A stretch of 24,010 nt of DNA from Thermoanaerobaculaceae bacterium. GTDB taxonomy: Bacteria > Acidobacteriota > Thermoanaerobaculia > Thermoanaerobaculales > Thermoanaerobaculaceae. The stretch spans positions 1 through 24,010 of the forward strand of contig JALHTD010000124.1 in NCBI GenBank assembly GCA_022865555.1, read 5' to 3'. The notes under the pieces were generated by a model. That model did not search any database, had not been told where the DNA came from, and saw only the letters and a list, made by a program, of their open reading frames with translations. Shown here in pieces: positions 1 through 7,471 of this stretch. Positions within the stretch are counted from its first letter, which is position 1; the number at the start of each line of letters is the position of its first letter. The translations under genes and the position numbers were made by a program.

Positions 1-347
1 ACGTCGAAGGGAAGGTACTGCTCGGCCTCCCAGAGGATCGACTCGGCGAGCTCCGCGTCCGACATCGCCGGAACCTGGATCTTGCGGATCGCCACCGAGA
101 TCCCTGAAAGAGAAATCCCGAAACCGGCGTTCTTCACGCTCTGCTCCTGGATAAGTCGCTGGGCCACCTCGACGACCAGCGAGGAGTCCATCACCGTGCC
201 TTCGACGATCGCCTCGGGGGAGAGGGTTGCGTGTCCGGCGTGCAAAAGCGAGAATCTGCCGCCTTTCGCGCCCTTCAATTCCACCAATTTGACCGCAGAG
301 GAGCCTATGTCCAGCCCCACGATCCCTTTTTTCTTTCGTAGAAACAC
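1..347 (-). CDS. pilM: Type IV pilus assembly protein PilM, 5' portion (cut by window edge)
   Basis: PilM is an actin-like cytoplasmic ATPase-fold protein that links the inner-membrane PilN/PilO complex to the type IV pilus machinery. The visible 115 residues begin FLRKKKGIVGLDIGSSAVK, the family's N-terminal phosphate-1 motif (DIGSSAVK), followed by VELKG and later RKIQVPAMSDAEL and EAEQYLPFD, all typical of PilM. The start is taken as GTG at 347 because a purine-rich AGAGGGGG lies 9-10 bases upstream and FLRKKKG is the usual beginning; the frame is open further upstream without a better start. The gene leaves the window at base 1, so pilN/pilO downstream is expected but not seen. A near-consensus promoter lies 75-103 bases upstream. 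The family assignment is firm; the start is less so. Confidence 0.88.
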   Translation of the reverse strand, partial: MFLRKKKGIVGLDIGSSAVKLVELKGAKGGRFSLLHAGHATLSPEAIVEGTVMDSSLVVEVAQRLIQEQSVKNAGFGISLSGISVAIRKIQVPAMSDAELAESILWEAEQYLPFD

Positions 348-421
348 GGTTTCTCGCCCCCTCTGTTCGTTTCTGCTCAGCCGCGCTAAGGAGGATTTGT
401 TCCTCTCATCCTTTTGTGACT

Positions 422-450
422 AATGTATCCACGATAAACCCTATTGTCAA
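422..450 (-). promoter_or_regulatory. Sigma70-type promoter for pilM
   Basis: Read on the minus strand: TTGACA (450-445), a 17-base spacer, then TACATT (427-422). This is close to consensus and rare in such GC-rich DNA. It would start a transcript near 415, giving pilM a leader of about 68 bases. Confidence 0.7.
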
Positions 451-473
451 GAACACTCTAGAGGCCTCCGGCC

Positions 474-502
474 TTGGCAATCCGGGTATCGAGTGTTAGA
501 AT
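474..502 (+). promoter_or_regulatory. Sigma70-type promoter for rpmB
   Basis: TTGGCA (474-479), a 17-base spacer and TAGAAT (497-502), with rpmB starting 31 bases after the -10 box. Its -35 box is 23 bases from the -35 box of the divergent pilM promoter. Confidence 0.72.
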
Positions 503-533
503 ATGCCGCCCTGACGCGGGGGAGGGAGGATCG

Positions 534-728
534 ATGGCCCGAGTTTGTGAGATCTGCGGCAAAGGAAGGCTGAATGGGAACCGGATAAGCCACGCCCACA
601 ACGTGTCGAAGCGCGAGTGGAGACCCAATCTGCACGTTGTGCACGCGGTCGTCGGCGGACAGAACAAGCGCATCAAGGTGTGCACACGCTGTCTCCGCTC
701 GGGGAAAGTGGTGAAGCCCAGCCGCTGA
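534..728 (+). CDS. rpmB: 50S ribosomal protein L28 (bL28)
   Basis: bL28 is a small zinc-ribbon protein of the large ribosomal subunit. The 64-residue product starts MARVCEICGKG, contains GNRISHAHN and ends CLRSGKVVKPSR. Four cysteines (C5, C8, C50, C53) form two CxxC pairs, so this is the zinc-binding (C+) form. The ATG at 534 is chosen over an open upstream extension because family members begin MA(R/K)xCxxCGK and a GGGAGGGAGG ribosome site sits just before it. It stands alone with its own promoter, without rpmG, and faces the Rel gene across a long hairpin. Confidence 0.95.
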   Translation: MARVCEICGKGRLNGNRISHAHNVSKREWRPNLHVVHAVVGGQNKRIKVCTRCLRSGKVVKPSR

Positions 729-777
729 GCGTCGAGGCCCCCTCTTCCGGCTCGCTAAAGATTAGCCACTCTCAAAC

Positions 778-813
778 CGCGCCGCCTGCGTCAGAGCACC
801 CGCAGGTGGCGCG
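778..813. terminator. Hairpin between convergent rpmB and rel
   Basis: Thirteen-base arms (778-790 and 801-813) pair with one G-T wobble around a 10-base loop. On the plus strand TTTGCGTT follows; on the minus strand GGTTTGAG follows. The rel stop codon (791-793) lies in the loop. The position suggests a bidirectional terminator, but both T tracts are weak. Confidence 0.55.
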
Positions 814-2959
814 TTTGCGTTGTGACGCTGGTTTCCACCGTGGTGACACCGGGAAGGCGGCGCAGCACCACGAGCAGCTTCTCCAGGTGGTCGCGGCCGT
901 TCACGTCCACGACCAGGTCCGCGGTGCCCAGCTGGCCCTCGTGCGTCGCGAGGTGGCAGCTGCGGATGTTGGCGTTCTCCCCATTGGCTTCCTGGGAGAT
1001 CGCCGCCAGCATCCCCGGCCGGTCCTCGAAGCTGACGTGCAGGGGCACGGAGAACGCGCCGGTCACGCCGCCCCACTCCACCTCGACCTCGCGCTCCGCC
1101 GTGAAGAGCAGCTTGCGCACGTTCGGGCAGTTCGCCGCGTGGACCGCCACACCCTTCCCGCGTGTGATGTAGCCCACAATTTCGTCGCCTGGGAGGGGGT
1201 TGCAGCACTGCGCCCGGTAGGTGAGGAGGTCCCGCTGGCCCTTCACCGTAATGACCGACCCCTCCGGCACGGCCGCCGCCCGGTCCTTCGGTGAGGGCAC
1301 CGGCGTCACCGGGCGCGTCCGCACCAGGGGCGCCAGCAGGTCGCGCAGGGAGATGCGTCCGAACCCGACGGCCGCGAGCAAATCCTCTTCCTTGCCGTAG
1401 CCGTGCTCTGCCGCGATCTGCGCCAGCCGCTCCTCCTCGCGCAGCTGCTTGAGGGAGACACCGATCTTGCGGCACTCGCGCTCGAGCAGCTTCCTGCCGG
1501 TCTCGACCGCCTGCTCCTTCTCGCCCCGGTTCAGCCAGGCGCGGATCTTGTTCTGGGCGCGGGCGGTGACCGCGATCTCGAGCCAGTCGCGGCTCGGAAC
1601 CTGGTTGGGCGAGGTGAGGATCTCGACGATGTCGCCGTTTGCGAGCGCCGTGCGCAGCGGCATCAGCTTGCCGTTGATGCGCGCCCCGACGCAGTGTTGT
1701 CCGACCTCGGTGTGGACCCGGTAGGCGAAGTCTATCGGCGTCGCCCCGCGAGCGAACGCGAACACCTCCCCCTTCGGCGTGAACGTGTAGACCTCCTCGG
1801 GGTAGAGGTTCAGCTTGAGCGAGTTGAGGAAGTCCCTCGGGTTCTCTTGGTGTCCCTCGACGAGCCCGCGCAGCCACGACACGCGTTCCGCGTCCTGGCC
1901 GGGCTCCTTCCCCTCCTTGTAGAGCCAGTGGGCGGCGATCCCGCGCTCGGCGATCTCGTCCATGTCCTTCGTCCGGATCTGCACCTCGAACGGCTGCCCC
2001 TCCGGACCGATCACCGAGGTGTGCAGCGACTGGTACGCGTTCGGCTTGGGCATCGCGAGGTAGTCCTTGATTCGGCCCGGCACCGGGCGCCAGAGCTGGT
2101 GGATGAGGCCGAGAGCCCCGTAGCAGTGCGGCACCGTGCCCACGATCAGCCGGAATGCGAGGAAGTCGTACACGCGCTCGAGGCCGATCCCCTGTCGCCG
2201 GAGCTTCGTCCAGATGGAGTGCAGGTGCTTGATCCTCCCGCGCACCTCGGCGGAGATCGAGTTCTCCTCGAGCAGCTTCGTGATCATCGAGCGGATCTCG
2301 GCGATCAGGGCCGCCGCCATCGCCTCGCGCTGGCGCATCTGCTCGGTGAGGCGCCGGTACTCCTCGGGGTGCTGATGCAGGAGAGCCAGGTCCTCGAGCT
2401 CCGCCTTCACGCGCCCCATGCCGAGGCGGTGGGCGATGGGTGCGTAGATCTCCATGGTCTCGGCGGCGATGCGGCGGCGGGCCTCCTCGTGCAGGTACCC
2501 GAGGGTGCGCATGTTGTGGAGGCGGTCGGCGAGCTTGATCAGGATCACGCGCACGTCCGCGATGGAGGCCAGGAGCATCCTGCGGACGTTCTCGGCCTGC
2601 GCCGCCGCGCGGGCCGCGTACGACTGCTCCATGGTCGTGATCTTCGTGAGCGCCTTGACGAGCCCGGTGATGTGCTCCCCGAACTGCTCCTCGAGCTCCT
2701 CCTCGCTCACCCAGGTGTCCTCGAGCAGATCGTGCAGGAACCCGGTCGCGATCGTGAGGTCGTCGAGGTGCATCTCGGCAAGGATGCGGGCCACCTCGAG
2801 CGGGTGCACGAGGTAGGGCTCGCCCGACACCCGGACCTGGCCGCGGTGGGCCATCGCGGAGTAGACGTAGGCACGCCGCAGCAGATCCTCATCGCACTCG
2901 GGGTTGTAGCCCGAGACGATCTCGAGGATGTCCTCGAACCGGGGGAGCGTCTCCGTCAC
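791..2959 (-). CDS. rel: Bifunctional (p)ppGpp synthetase/hydrolase (Rel/SpoT family)
   Basis: This enzyme makes (p)ppGpp from ATP and GDP/GTP and hydrolyses it, setting the stringent response. About 722 residues, the usual length. Domains in order: HD hydrolase (H52 in LVHP; HDLLEDT near 76-82; LADRLHNMRTL near 144-154), synthetase (RIKDYLAMPKPNAYQSLHT near 296-314), TGS (about 390-450), a zinc-finger-like CC domain (QCCNPLPGDEIVGYITRGKG) and a C-terminal ACT domain. The intact HD motif plus RxKD rather than ExDD marks a bifunctional enzyme, not a RelA-type synthetase. GTG at 2959 is preferred; a TTG directly before it (2962) is the alternative. No Shine-Dalgarno site is visible, and TACAAT lies 6 bases upstream, so the mRNA may be leaderless. 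It probably has its own transcription unit: 180 bases with a repeat separate it from secF. Confidence 0.96.
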   Translation of the reverse strand: MTETLPRFEDILEIVSGYNPECDEDLLRRAYVYSAMAHRGQVRVSGEPYLVHPLEVARILAEMHLDDLTIATGFLHDLLEDTWVSEEELEEQFGEHITGLVKALTKITTMEQSYAARAAAQAENVRRMLLASIADVRVILIKLADRLHNMRTLGYLHEEARRRIAAETMEIYAPIAHRLGMGRVKAELEDLALLHQHPEEYRRLTEQMRQREAMAAALIAEIRSMITKLLEENSISAEVRGRIKHLHSIWTKLRRQGIGLERVYDFLAFRLIVGTVPHCYGALGLIHQLWRPVPGRIKDYLAMPKPNAYQSLHTSVIGPEGQPFEVQIRTKDMDEIAERGIAAHWLYKEGKEPGQDAERVSWLRGLVEGHQENPRDFLNSLKLNLYPEEVYTFTPKGEVFAFARGATPIDFAYRVHTEVGQHCVGARINGKLMPLRTALANGDIVEILTSPNQVPSRDWLEIAVTARAQNKIRAWLNRGEKEQAVETGRKLLERECRKIGVSLKQLREEERLAQIAAEHGYGKEEDLLAAVGFGRISLRDLLAPLVRTRPVTPVPSPKDRAAAVPEGSVITVKGQRDLLTYRAQCCNPLPGDEIVGYITRGKGVAVHAANCPNVRKLLFTAEREVEVEWGGVTGAFSVPLHVSFEDRPGMLAAISQEANGENANIRSCHLATHEGQLGTADLVVDVNGRDHLEKLLVVLRRLPGVTTVETSVTTQTRHLRVL

Positions 2960-2965
2960 CAAACT

Positions 2966-2971
2966 ATTGTA
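2966..2971 (-). promoter_or_regulatory. -10-like TACAAT directly upstream of rel
   Basis: TACAAT on the minus strand ends 6 bases before the GTG start, so a transcript would begin at or next to the start codon. No convincing -35 box is seen at 16-18 bases. Confidence 0.4.
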
Positions 2972-3001
2972 AAGCCAAGGGGAAGCGTCAGGAGGTCAGA
3001 A

Positions 3002-3135
3002 GGTGCGAGGAAAAAGGGAAGAGGGAAAAGGGGAAACCCCCCAGAAAGACACGAAAGCGATGGCAGGGGAACGACTTCCGAGTTGCAGACCTCCCTCTGG
3101 TCTTCCCTTTACCGTCTACCGTTTCCCCTTTCCCT
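3002..3135. repeat. Inverted pair of 7-bp-period repeats between secF and rel
   Basis: The purine arm is five heptamers: GGTGCGA, GGAAAAA, GGGAAGA, GGGAAAA, GGGGAAA (3002-3036). The pyrimidine arm (3101-3135) is TCTTCCC, TTTACCG, TCTACCG, TTTCCCC, TTTCCCT. The arms are partly complementary. The secF stop codon (3140-3142) lies in the next heptamer. No gene is seen in 2960-3139. A related element is at 20442-20540. Confidence 0.75.
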
Positions 3136-3139
3136 GCCT

Positions 3140-4303
3140 CTACCGGCGACGGTGGGCCTGCTTGCGCTTCTCCAGCCAGTTCGACACGCCGAGGGTGATC
3201 GGCGAGGCGATGTAGATCGACGAGTAGGTGCCGACCACGATGCCGAACAGAAGCACGAAAGAGAAGGTGTTGATGACGTCGCCGCCGAAAAGGAAGAGCG
3301 CTATCACCACCAGTTCGGTGAGGCCTGAGGTGATGACGGTCCGCGAGAGCGTCTGGTTGATTGCTGAGTTCATCACGTCGATCAGCGGCTTGCCACGTTC
3401 GAGCTTGATGCGCTCGCGGATGCGGTCGAAGATGATGACGGTGTCGTTCACGGAGTAACCGACCAGGGTGAGCAGAGCCGCAATCGTCGGGATGTCGATC
3501 TCGCGACCGGTCAGCGACAGCACGCCGAGGGCGATGAGCGTGTCGTGCACCAGGGCGACGATCGCGCCGACACCGTACTGGAACTTGAAGCGGACCCAGA
3601 TGTAGACGAGCATGCCGAGGAGCGAGAAGCCCACGGCGTAGGATGCCTTCGTGCGCAGGTCCTTGCCGACCGCAGGGCCAACGCTGTCTGCGGCCATGAT
3701 CGAGAACTCGCCGAAGCGCGCGTTGTCGGCCAGGTAGCGCTTGGCGTTCGACGACAGCTCCTTGACCCTGTCGAGGTCTGCGGGGCCGTTCAGGATTCCC
3801 ATCTCCTTCCGCAGCTTGAGTAACCCGGATGCCATCGGCTCGTAGTGGGCGCGCCGGTCTTCGACCGTGCCGCCAACGCTGTCGGGGTCGGCCTGGACGA
3901 GCCCGTCGCGCACCGCCTGCACGCCCTGCAGGTTGAGGCGCGTCGACGCGGTTTGAGCGTTGAACTCCTTGTCGAGCGCTGTGATCATCCGCGCCGAGAA
4001 ATCACCCTCCTGGCCAGCGCTCTGCAGCCGAATGAGGAGCTCGTGCCTCTCGGGCTCATCGAAGCGCTGGATGGTCACCGCGCCGAGGTTGAGGTTCTCG
4101 AGCGACCTGCGTAAGCGGGCCACATCGGGGTCCGACTTGAACTTCACGGTGAGCTGTGTGCCGCCTGCGAAGTCGACGCCGTACTTGAAGCCGGGCCCGA
4201 AGAAGATGAGGCCGAGGGCGATCAGGTTGAGCGCCGTGGAGATGGCGATCCAGTGCCAGCGGTACTTCATGAACTGGATGTGGGTGTTGTGGAAGAAACG
4301 CAT
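3140..4303 (-). CDS. secF: Protein translocase subunit SecF
   Basis: SecF pairs with SecD in the inner membrane and uses the proton motive force to pull secreted proteins through SecYEG. Visible marks are a first membrane helix (about 17-37), YGVDFAGGTQL (41-51) starting the periplasmic domain, and a C-terminal five-helix bundle with LVHDT (251-255) and VGYSVNDTVIIFDRIRE (281-297). At 387 residues it is longer than the common 300-320. The extra length is a stretch around 118-198, between the end of the periplasmic domain and the SVGPAVGKDL motif (207-216), rich in charged helix-forming residues. ATG at 4303 follows AGGGGGCGAGC. The gap to secD is 9 bases, so the two are co-transcribed; a heptamer repeat begins at the stop codon. 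Confidence 0.96.
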   Translation of the reverse strand: MRFFHNTHIQFMKYRWHWIAISTALNLIALGLIFFGPGFKYGVDFAGGTQLTVKFKSDPDVARLRRSLENLNLGAVTIQRFDEPERHELLIRLQSAGQEGDFSARMITALDKEFNAQTASTRLNLQGVQAVRDGLVQADPDSVGGTVEDRRAHYEPMASGLLKLRKEMGILNGPADLDRVKELSSNAKRYLADNARFGEFSIMAADSVGPAVGKDLRTKASYAVGFSLLGMLVYIWVRFKFQYGVGAIVALVHDTLIALGVLSLTGREIDIPTIAALLTLVGYSVNDTVIIFDRIRERIKLERGKPLIDVMNSAINQTLSRTVITSGLTELVVIALFLFGGDVINTFSFVLLFGIVVGTYSSIYIASPITLGVSNWLEKRKQAHRRR

Positions 4304-4312
4304 GCTCGCCCC

Positions 4313-5872
4313 CTAGATCGAAAGCGTGGTGGCTTTGGCGCGGCGCGGGAGCAGGGTCTCGAAGATCGACCGCGACACGAACACCGCCGTGAACATCGAG
4401 ATGGTGAGACCGATCGCGAGCGTCACCGCGAAGCCCTTGATCGGTCCGGTCCCGAACTGGAAGAGGAAGAGGGCCGAGATGATCGTGGTCAGGTTGGAGT
4501 CGATGATCGCGGAGAGCGCCCGCTGGAAGCCGAGGTCAATGGCGTTGCGGACCGTCTTGCCGAGCTCGAGCTCCTCGCGGATGCGCTCGAAGATCAGCAC
4601 GTTGGAGTCCACGGCCATGCCGATGGTGAGGATGATGCCGGCAATCCCGGGCAGCGTCAGTGTGGCCTTGAACATGCCGATTGCGCCCAGCAGAAGGACC
4701 GCGTTGAGGATCAGGGCGACGTTCGCGTTGATGCCCGCGCCCTTGTAGTAGAAGAGCATGAACCCAACCACCAGGGCCAGGCCGACAAGGCCGGCGCGCA
4801 AACCGCGGATGACCGAGTCGCGACCCAGGCTCGGCCCCACGGTCCGCTCCTCGAGGTAGGTGATCGAAGCGGGCAGCGCGCCGGCGCGCAGCACCAGCGC
4901 CAGGTCCTCGGCGCCCTGGACCGTGAAGTTCCCCTCGATGATGCCTGAGTCCGAGATATGACCGCGAATCACCGGGGCGGATCGCACCTTGTTGTCGAGG
5001 ACGATCGCCATGCGGTCGCCGATGTGCGCGCCGGTGTAGGCGCTGAACTTGGTGGCGCCCTCGGGGTTGAGCGTGAAGCTGACGGCCGGCTGGCCGAACT
5101 GGTCCTGGGAGCGCCGCGCGTTACGCAGATCCCGTCCGGTTACGACGGAGACCTTCTTGAGGAGGTAGTACTCCTTGCCGGTGACGCGGCCCTCGAGGTC
5201 CTCGGTGTCTCCGGTGACGACCTCGGAGTCCTCGGGCACCTGGTTGTTCGGGGCGGCGAGCAGCGACTCCTCCGTAGGCGCGGCGCGAACAACGGGCTTG
5301 ATCTCGAGGAAAGCGGTGGCCCGGATCAGGTCCTTGACGCGGGCCGGATCGTCAACACCGGGGAGTTGCACGACGATCCGGTCGCCTTCGATCCCCTGAC
5401 GCTGAATCACCGGCTCGGCCACGCCAAACTGGTCGATGCGGTTGCGGATCGTCTCCAGACCCTGGCGGACCGCGATGTCCCTGATGGCCCGCGCCACCTC
5501 CGGCTTGAGCGTCGCGGTGATCTGTACACCCCGCGACAGGCTGAACTCGGCCAGACGGTCGTCGATGACCTTGTCCAGGGTCTTGGCCGGGGTGTTGGGG
5601 GCAGGCCCGAACGTGAAACCGTTGCCTTCGGACAGCCGCTGCAGCGAGGCCGGCGGGGCGCCCTTCTCGGTCAGGTCCACTCGCACTCGCTCCATGGCAT
5701 CGTCCACCTCGGCGCGGACGGCGTCCTGGGTGTTGACCTTCAGCACGAGGTGGATGCCGCCCCTGAGGTCGAGCCCGAGGTGGATCTTCTTGTCCGGCGG
5801 CCACATGAAGAACACCGCCGCGGCGGTGACGACGCCGATCAGCACCCAACGCCACATCAGCTTGCGGTGCAT
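4313..5872 (-). CDS. secD: Protein translocase subunit SecD
   Basis: SecD forms the SecDF motor complex with SecF. The 519-residue product has an N-terminal membrane helix (about 7-24), the diagnostic LGLDLRGGIHLVLKV (33-47), a large periplasmic P1 region including IRNRIDQFGVAEPVIQRQG, and the C-terminal transporter bundle with the proton-path motif GMAVDSNVLIFERIREEL (about 418-435). Length and order match standalone SecD proteins. ATG at 5872 follows the yajC stop by 9 bases, with AGGGTTC upstream. Its place between yajC and secF is the classical yajC-secD-secF arrangement. Confidence 0.97.
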   Translation of the reverse strand: MHRKLMWRWVLIGVVTAAAVFFMWPPDKKIHLGLDLRGGIHLVLKVNTQDAVRAEVDDAMERVRVDLTEKGAPPASLQRLSEGNGFTFGPAPNTPAKTLDKVIDDRLAEFSLSRGVQITATLKPEVARAIRDIAVRQGLETIRNRIDQFGVAEPVIQRQGIEGDRIVVQLPGVDDPARVKDLIRATAFLEIKPVVRAAPTEESLLAAPNNQVPEDSEVVTGDTEDLEGRVTGKEYYLLKKVSVVTGRDLRNARRSQDQFGQPAVSFTLNPEGATKFSAYTGAHIGDRMAIVLDNKVRSAPVIRGHISDSGIIEGNFTVQGAEDLALVLRAGALPASITYLEERTVGPSLGRDSVIRGLRAGLVGLALVVGFMLFYYKGAGINANVALILNAVLLLGAIGMFKATLTLPGIAGIILTIGMAVDSNVLIFERIREELELGKTVRNAIDLGFQRALSAIIDSNLTTIISALFLFQFGTGPIKGFAVTLAIGLTISMFTAVFVSRSIFETLLPRRAKATTLSI

Positions 5873-5881
5873 GAACCCTCC

Positions 5882-6190
5882 CTACTTGGGCTCGCTGGCG
5901 CTGAGGTCGACGCTCCCAGCATCCTTGGCGAGACCGGCGACGGCGGATCGTGCAACCTGGATGTCTACCTTGGGTTCCGCGATGCGCAGCGTGAGCTTGT
6001 CATCCTCGACCTCCACCACGGTGCCGAAGATTCCCCCGTTGGTGATCACACGATCGCCCTTCGTGAGCTTGGAGAGCAGCTCCTTGTGCTTCTTCTGCCG
6101 GCGGCGCATCGGCATGATGAGCAGCAGATAGAAGATCCCGAAGATGAGGATAAAGGGCAGAAACTGCACGAGCGGATTTTTCGGGTCCAT
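5882..6190 (-). CDS. yajC: Sec translocon accessory protein YajC
   Basis: YajC is a small single-span membrane protein that co-purifies with SecDF. This 102-residue product has a short N-terminus, one hydrophobic helix (about 8-28, FLPFILIFGIFYLLLIMPM), then the basic MRRRQKKHKELLSKLTKGDRV and the domain GGIFGTVVEVEDDKLTLRI, as in the family. ATG at 6190 is preceded by GGGAACGAC. It lies 15 bases after tgt and 9 bases before secD, the common tgt-yajC-secD-secF order. Confidence 0.95.
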   Translation of the reverse strand: MDPKNPLVQFLPFILIFGIFYLLLIMPMRRRQKKHKELLSKLTKGDRVITNGGIFGTVVEVEDDKLTLRIAEPKVDIQVARSAVAGLAKDAGSVDLSASEPK

Positions 6191-6205
6191 GTCGTTCCCT
6201 CTTCT

Positions 6206-7324
6206 TCAGCCGCCTGCGGCTCCCACCGCGAGTACCTCCTCGCGGATCTCGGCAAAGCGGCCGGACATGATAGCCCAACGGACCCGTCTCATCAAGGACA
6301 GGAAGAAGTGCAGGTTGTGGACGGTTGCCAGCACCACCACCGCAGCCTCGTGCGCCAGGTAGAGGTGGCGCAGGTAGGCGACCGAGCAGCGCCGGCAGGT
6401 CGGGCAGTCGCAGGCAGGGTCGGCGGGCTCCTCGGAGCGCTTCCAACGGGCGTTCTTCAGCACCACCGGCCCGCGCGAGGTGTGCAGCAGCCCGTTGCGG
6501 GCGTTCCGCGTCGGCATCACGCAGTCGAACAGGTCGCACCCGGCCGCCACGGCCTCGACCAGGTCACGGGGGGTGCCCACGCCCATCAGGTAGCGCGGGC
6601 GGTCGGCCGGGAGGAGGGGCGCCGCCCAGCCCACCGCCTCCCACATCGCCTCCGGCGGCTCGCCCACCGAGAAGCCGCCGAGCGCATGGCCGTCGAAGCC
6701 AAGCGGAGCAAGCTCCTCGGCGGACCGCCGCCGCAGGTCGGGCTCCAGCCCTCCCTGGACGATGCCGAACAGCAGCGTCTCGCCGCCCGCGGGCAGGGCG
6801 GCCCTGCACCGGGACGCCCAGCGGGAGGTCGTAACCACCGCCTGCTCCAGCTCGGCCCGGCTGGCCGGGAGCGCGGGGCAGACGTCGAGCGCCATGGCCA
6901 CGTCGGTGCCGAGGCGCCGCTGGGCGTCCACGCACCCTTCCGGGGTGAGGCGCAGCTCGTCGCCGTCGATGTGCGACCGGAACACCACGCCGCCGTCGTC
7001 GTAGCGGCGCCGCTCGGCGAGGGAGAAAATCTGGAACCCGCCCGAGTCGGTGAGGATCGGGCCATCCCACGCCATGAAACGGTGCAGGCCTCCGAGGTGT
7101 TCGATCAGCTCGACGCCGGGGCGGAGGAGCAGGTGGTAGGTGTTGGCCAGCACCATCTCGGGCGCCAACCTCTCGAGCTCCCAGGGCGCCAGGCCCTTCA
7201 CGCTCCCCGCCGTCCCGACGGGCATGAACGCCGGGCAACGCACCGCGCCGTGTGCCGTGACGAGCTCGCTGGCGCGCGCCTGCGTGGCGCGGTCGCGGGC
7301 GACTATGGTGAAAGTGCCGATCAC
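6206..7324 (-). CDS. tgt: tRNA-guanine transglycosylase
   Basis: Tgt exchanges guanine 34 of GUN-anticodon tRNAs for preQ1, the key step of queuosine formation. From GTG at 7324 the product has 372 residues, the normal size. Key residues are visible: D93 in LTDSGGFQIFSL (general acid/base), FGIVQGG (186-192), LMGVG (246-250), nucleophile D267 in LFDCVMPTR, and zinc ligands C305, C307, C310 and H336. The frame is open to 7420, but the extension is unlike Tgt, while IGTFTIVARDR fits the family's beginning. The Shine-Dalgarno site is weak. The 147 bases between this gene and lolA show no clear feature, so a separate promoter is possible. Confidence 0.95.
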   Translation of the reverse strand: MIGTFTIVARDRATQARASELVTAHGAVRCPAFMPVGTAGSVKGLAPWELERLAPEMVLANTYHLLLRPGVELIEHLGGLHRFMAWDGPILTDSGGFQIFSLAERRRYDDGGVVFRSHIDGDELRLTPEGCVDAQRRLGTDVAMALDVCPALPASRAELEQAVVTTSRWASRCRAALPAGGETLLFGIVQGGLEPDLRRRSAEELAPLGFDGHALGGFSVGEPPEAMWEAVGWAAPLLPADRPRYLMGVGTPRDLVEAVAAGCDLFDCVMPTRNARNGLLHTSRGPVVLKNARWKRSEEPADPACDCPTCRRCSVAYLRHLYLAHEAAVVVLATVHNLHFFLSLMRRVRWAIMSGRFAEIREEVLAVGAAGG

Positions 7325-7471
7325 GTTGCCGTGCCTAGTCTCTCCGCCTCGGTGCCAGGCATGACATCTTGCTCTCGTGCGCCAAGGAGTGGTGCGTGAT
7401 GCCGTCGGATTCGAGGCCACGACCGAGCCCTGCGCACCGGAATGTCATCGCTGGGCCGACCTGTTCGCCAA

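Noticed and set aside
1403..3328. Open frame of 641 codons on the plus strand
   Set aside because: It lies antisense to rel and the end of secF; the product is Arg/Leu/Val-rich with no domain, a typical GC-rich shadow.
4958..7399. Open frame of 813 codons on the plus strand
   Set aside because: It is antisense across secD, yajC and tgt, which have full catalytic or family motifs; the shadow has none.
7325..7471. Possible small gene or RNA between tgt and the lolA-like gene
   Set aside because: No start with a ribosome site, no conserved peptide, no strong stem and no tRNA-like fold were seen.
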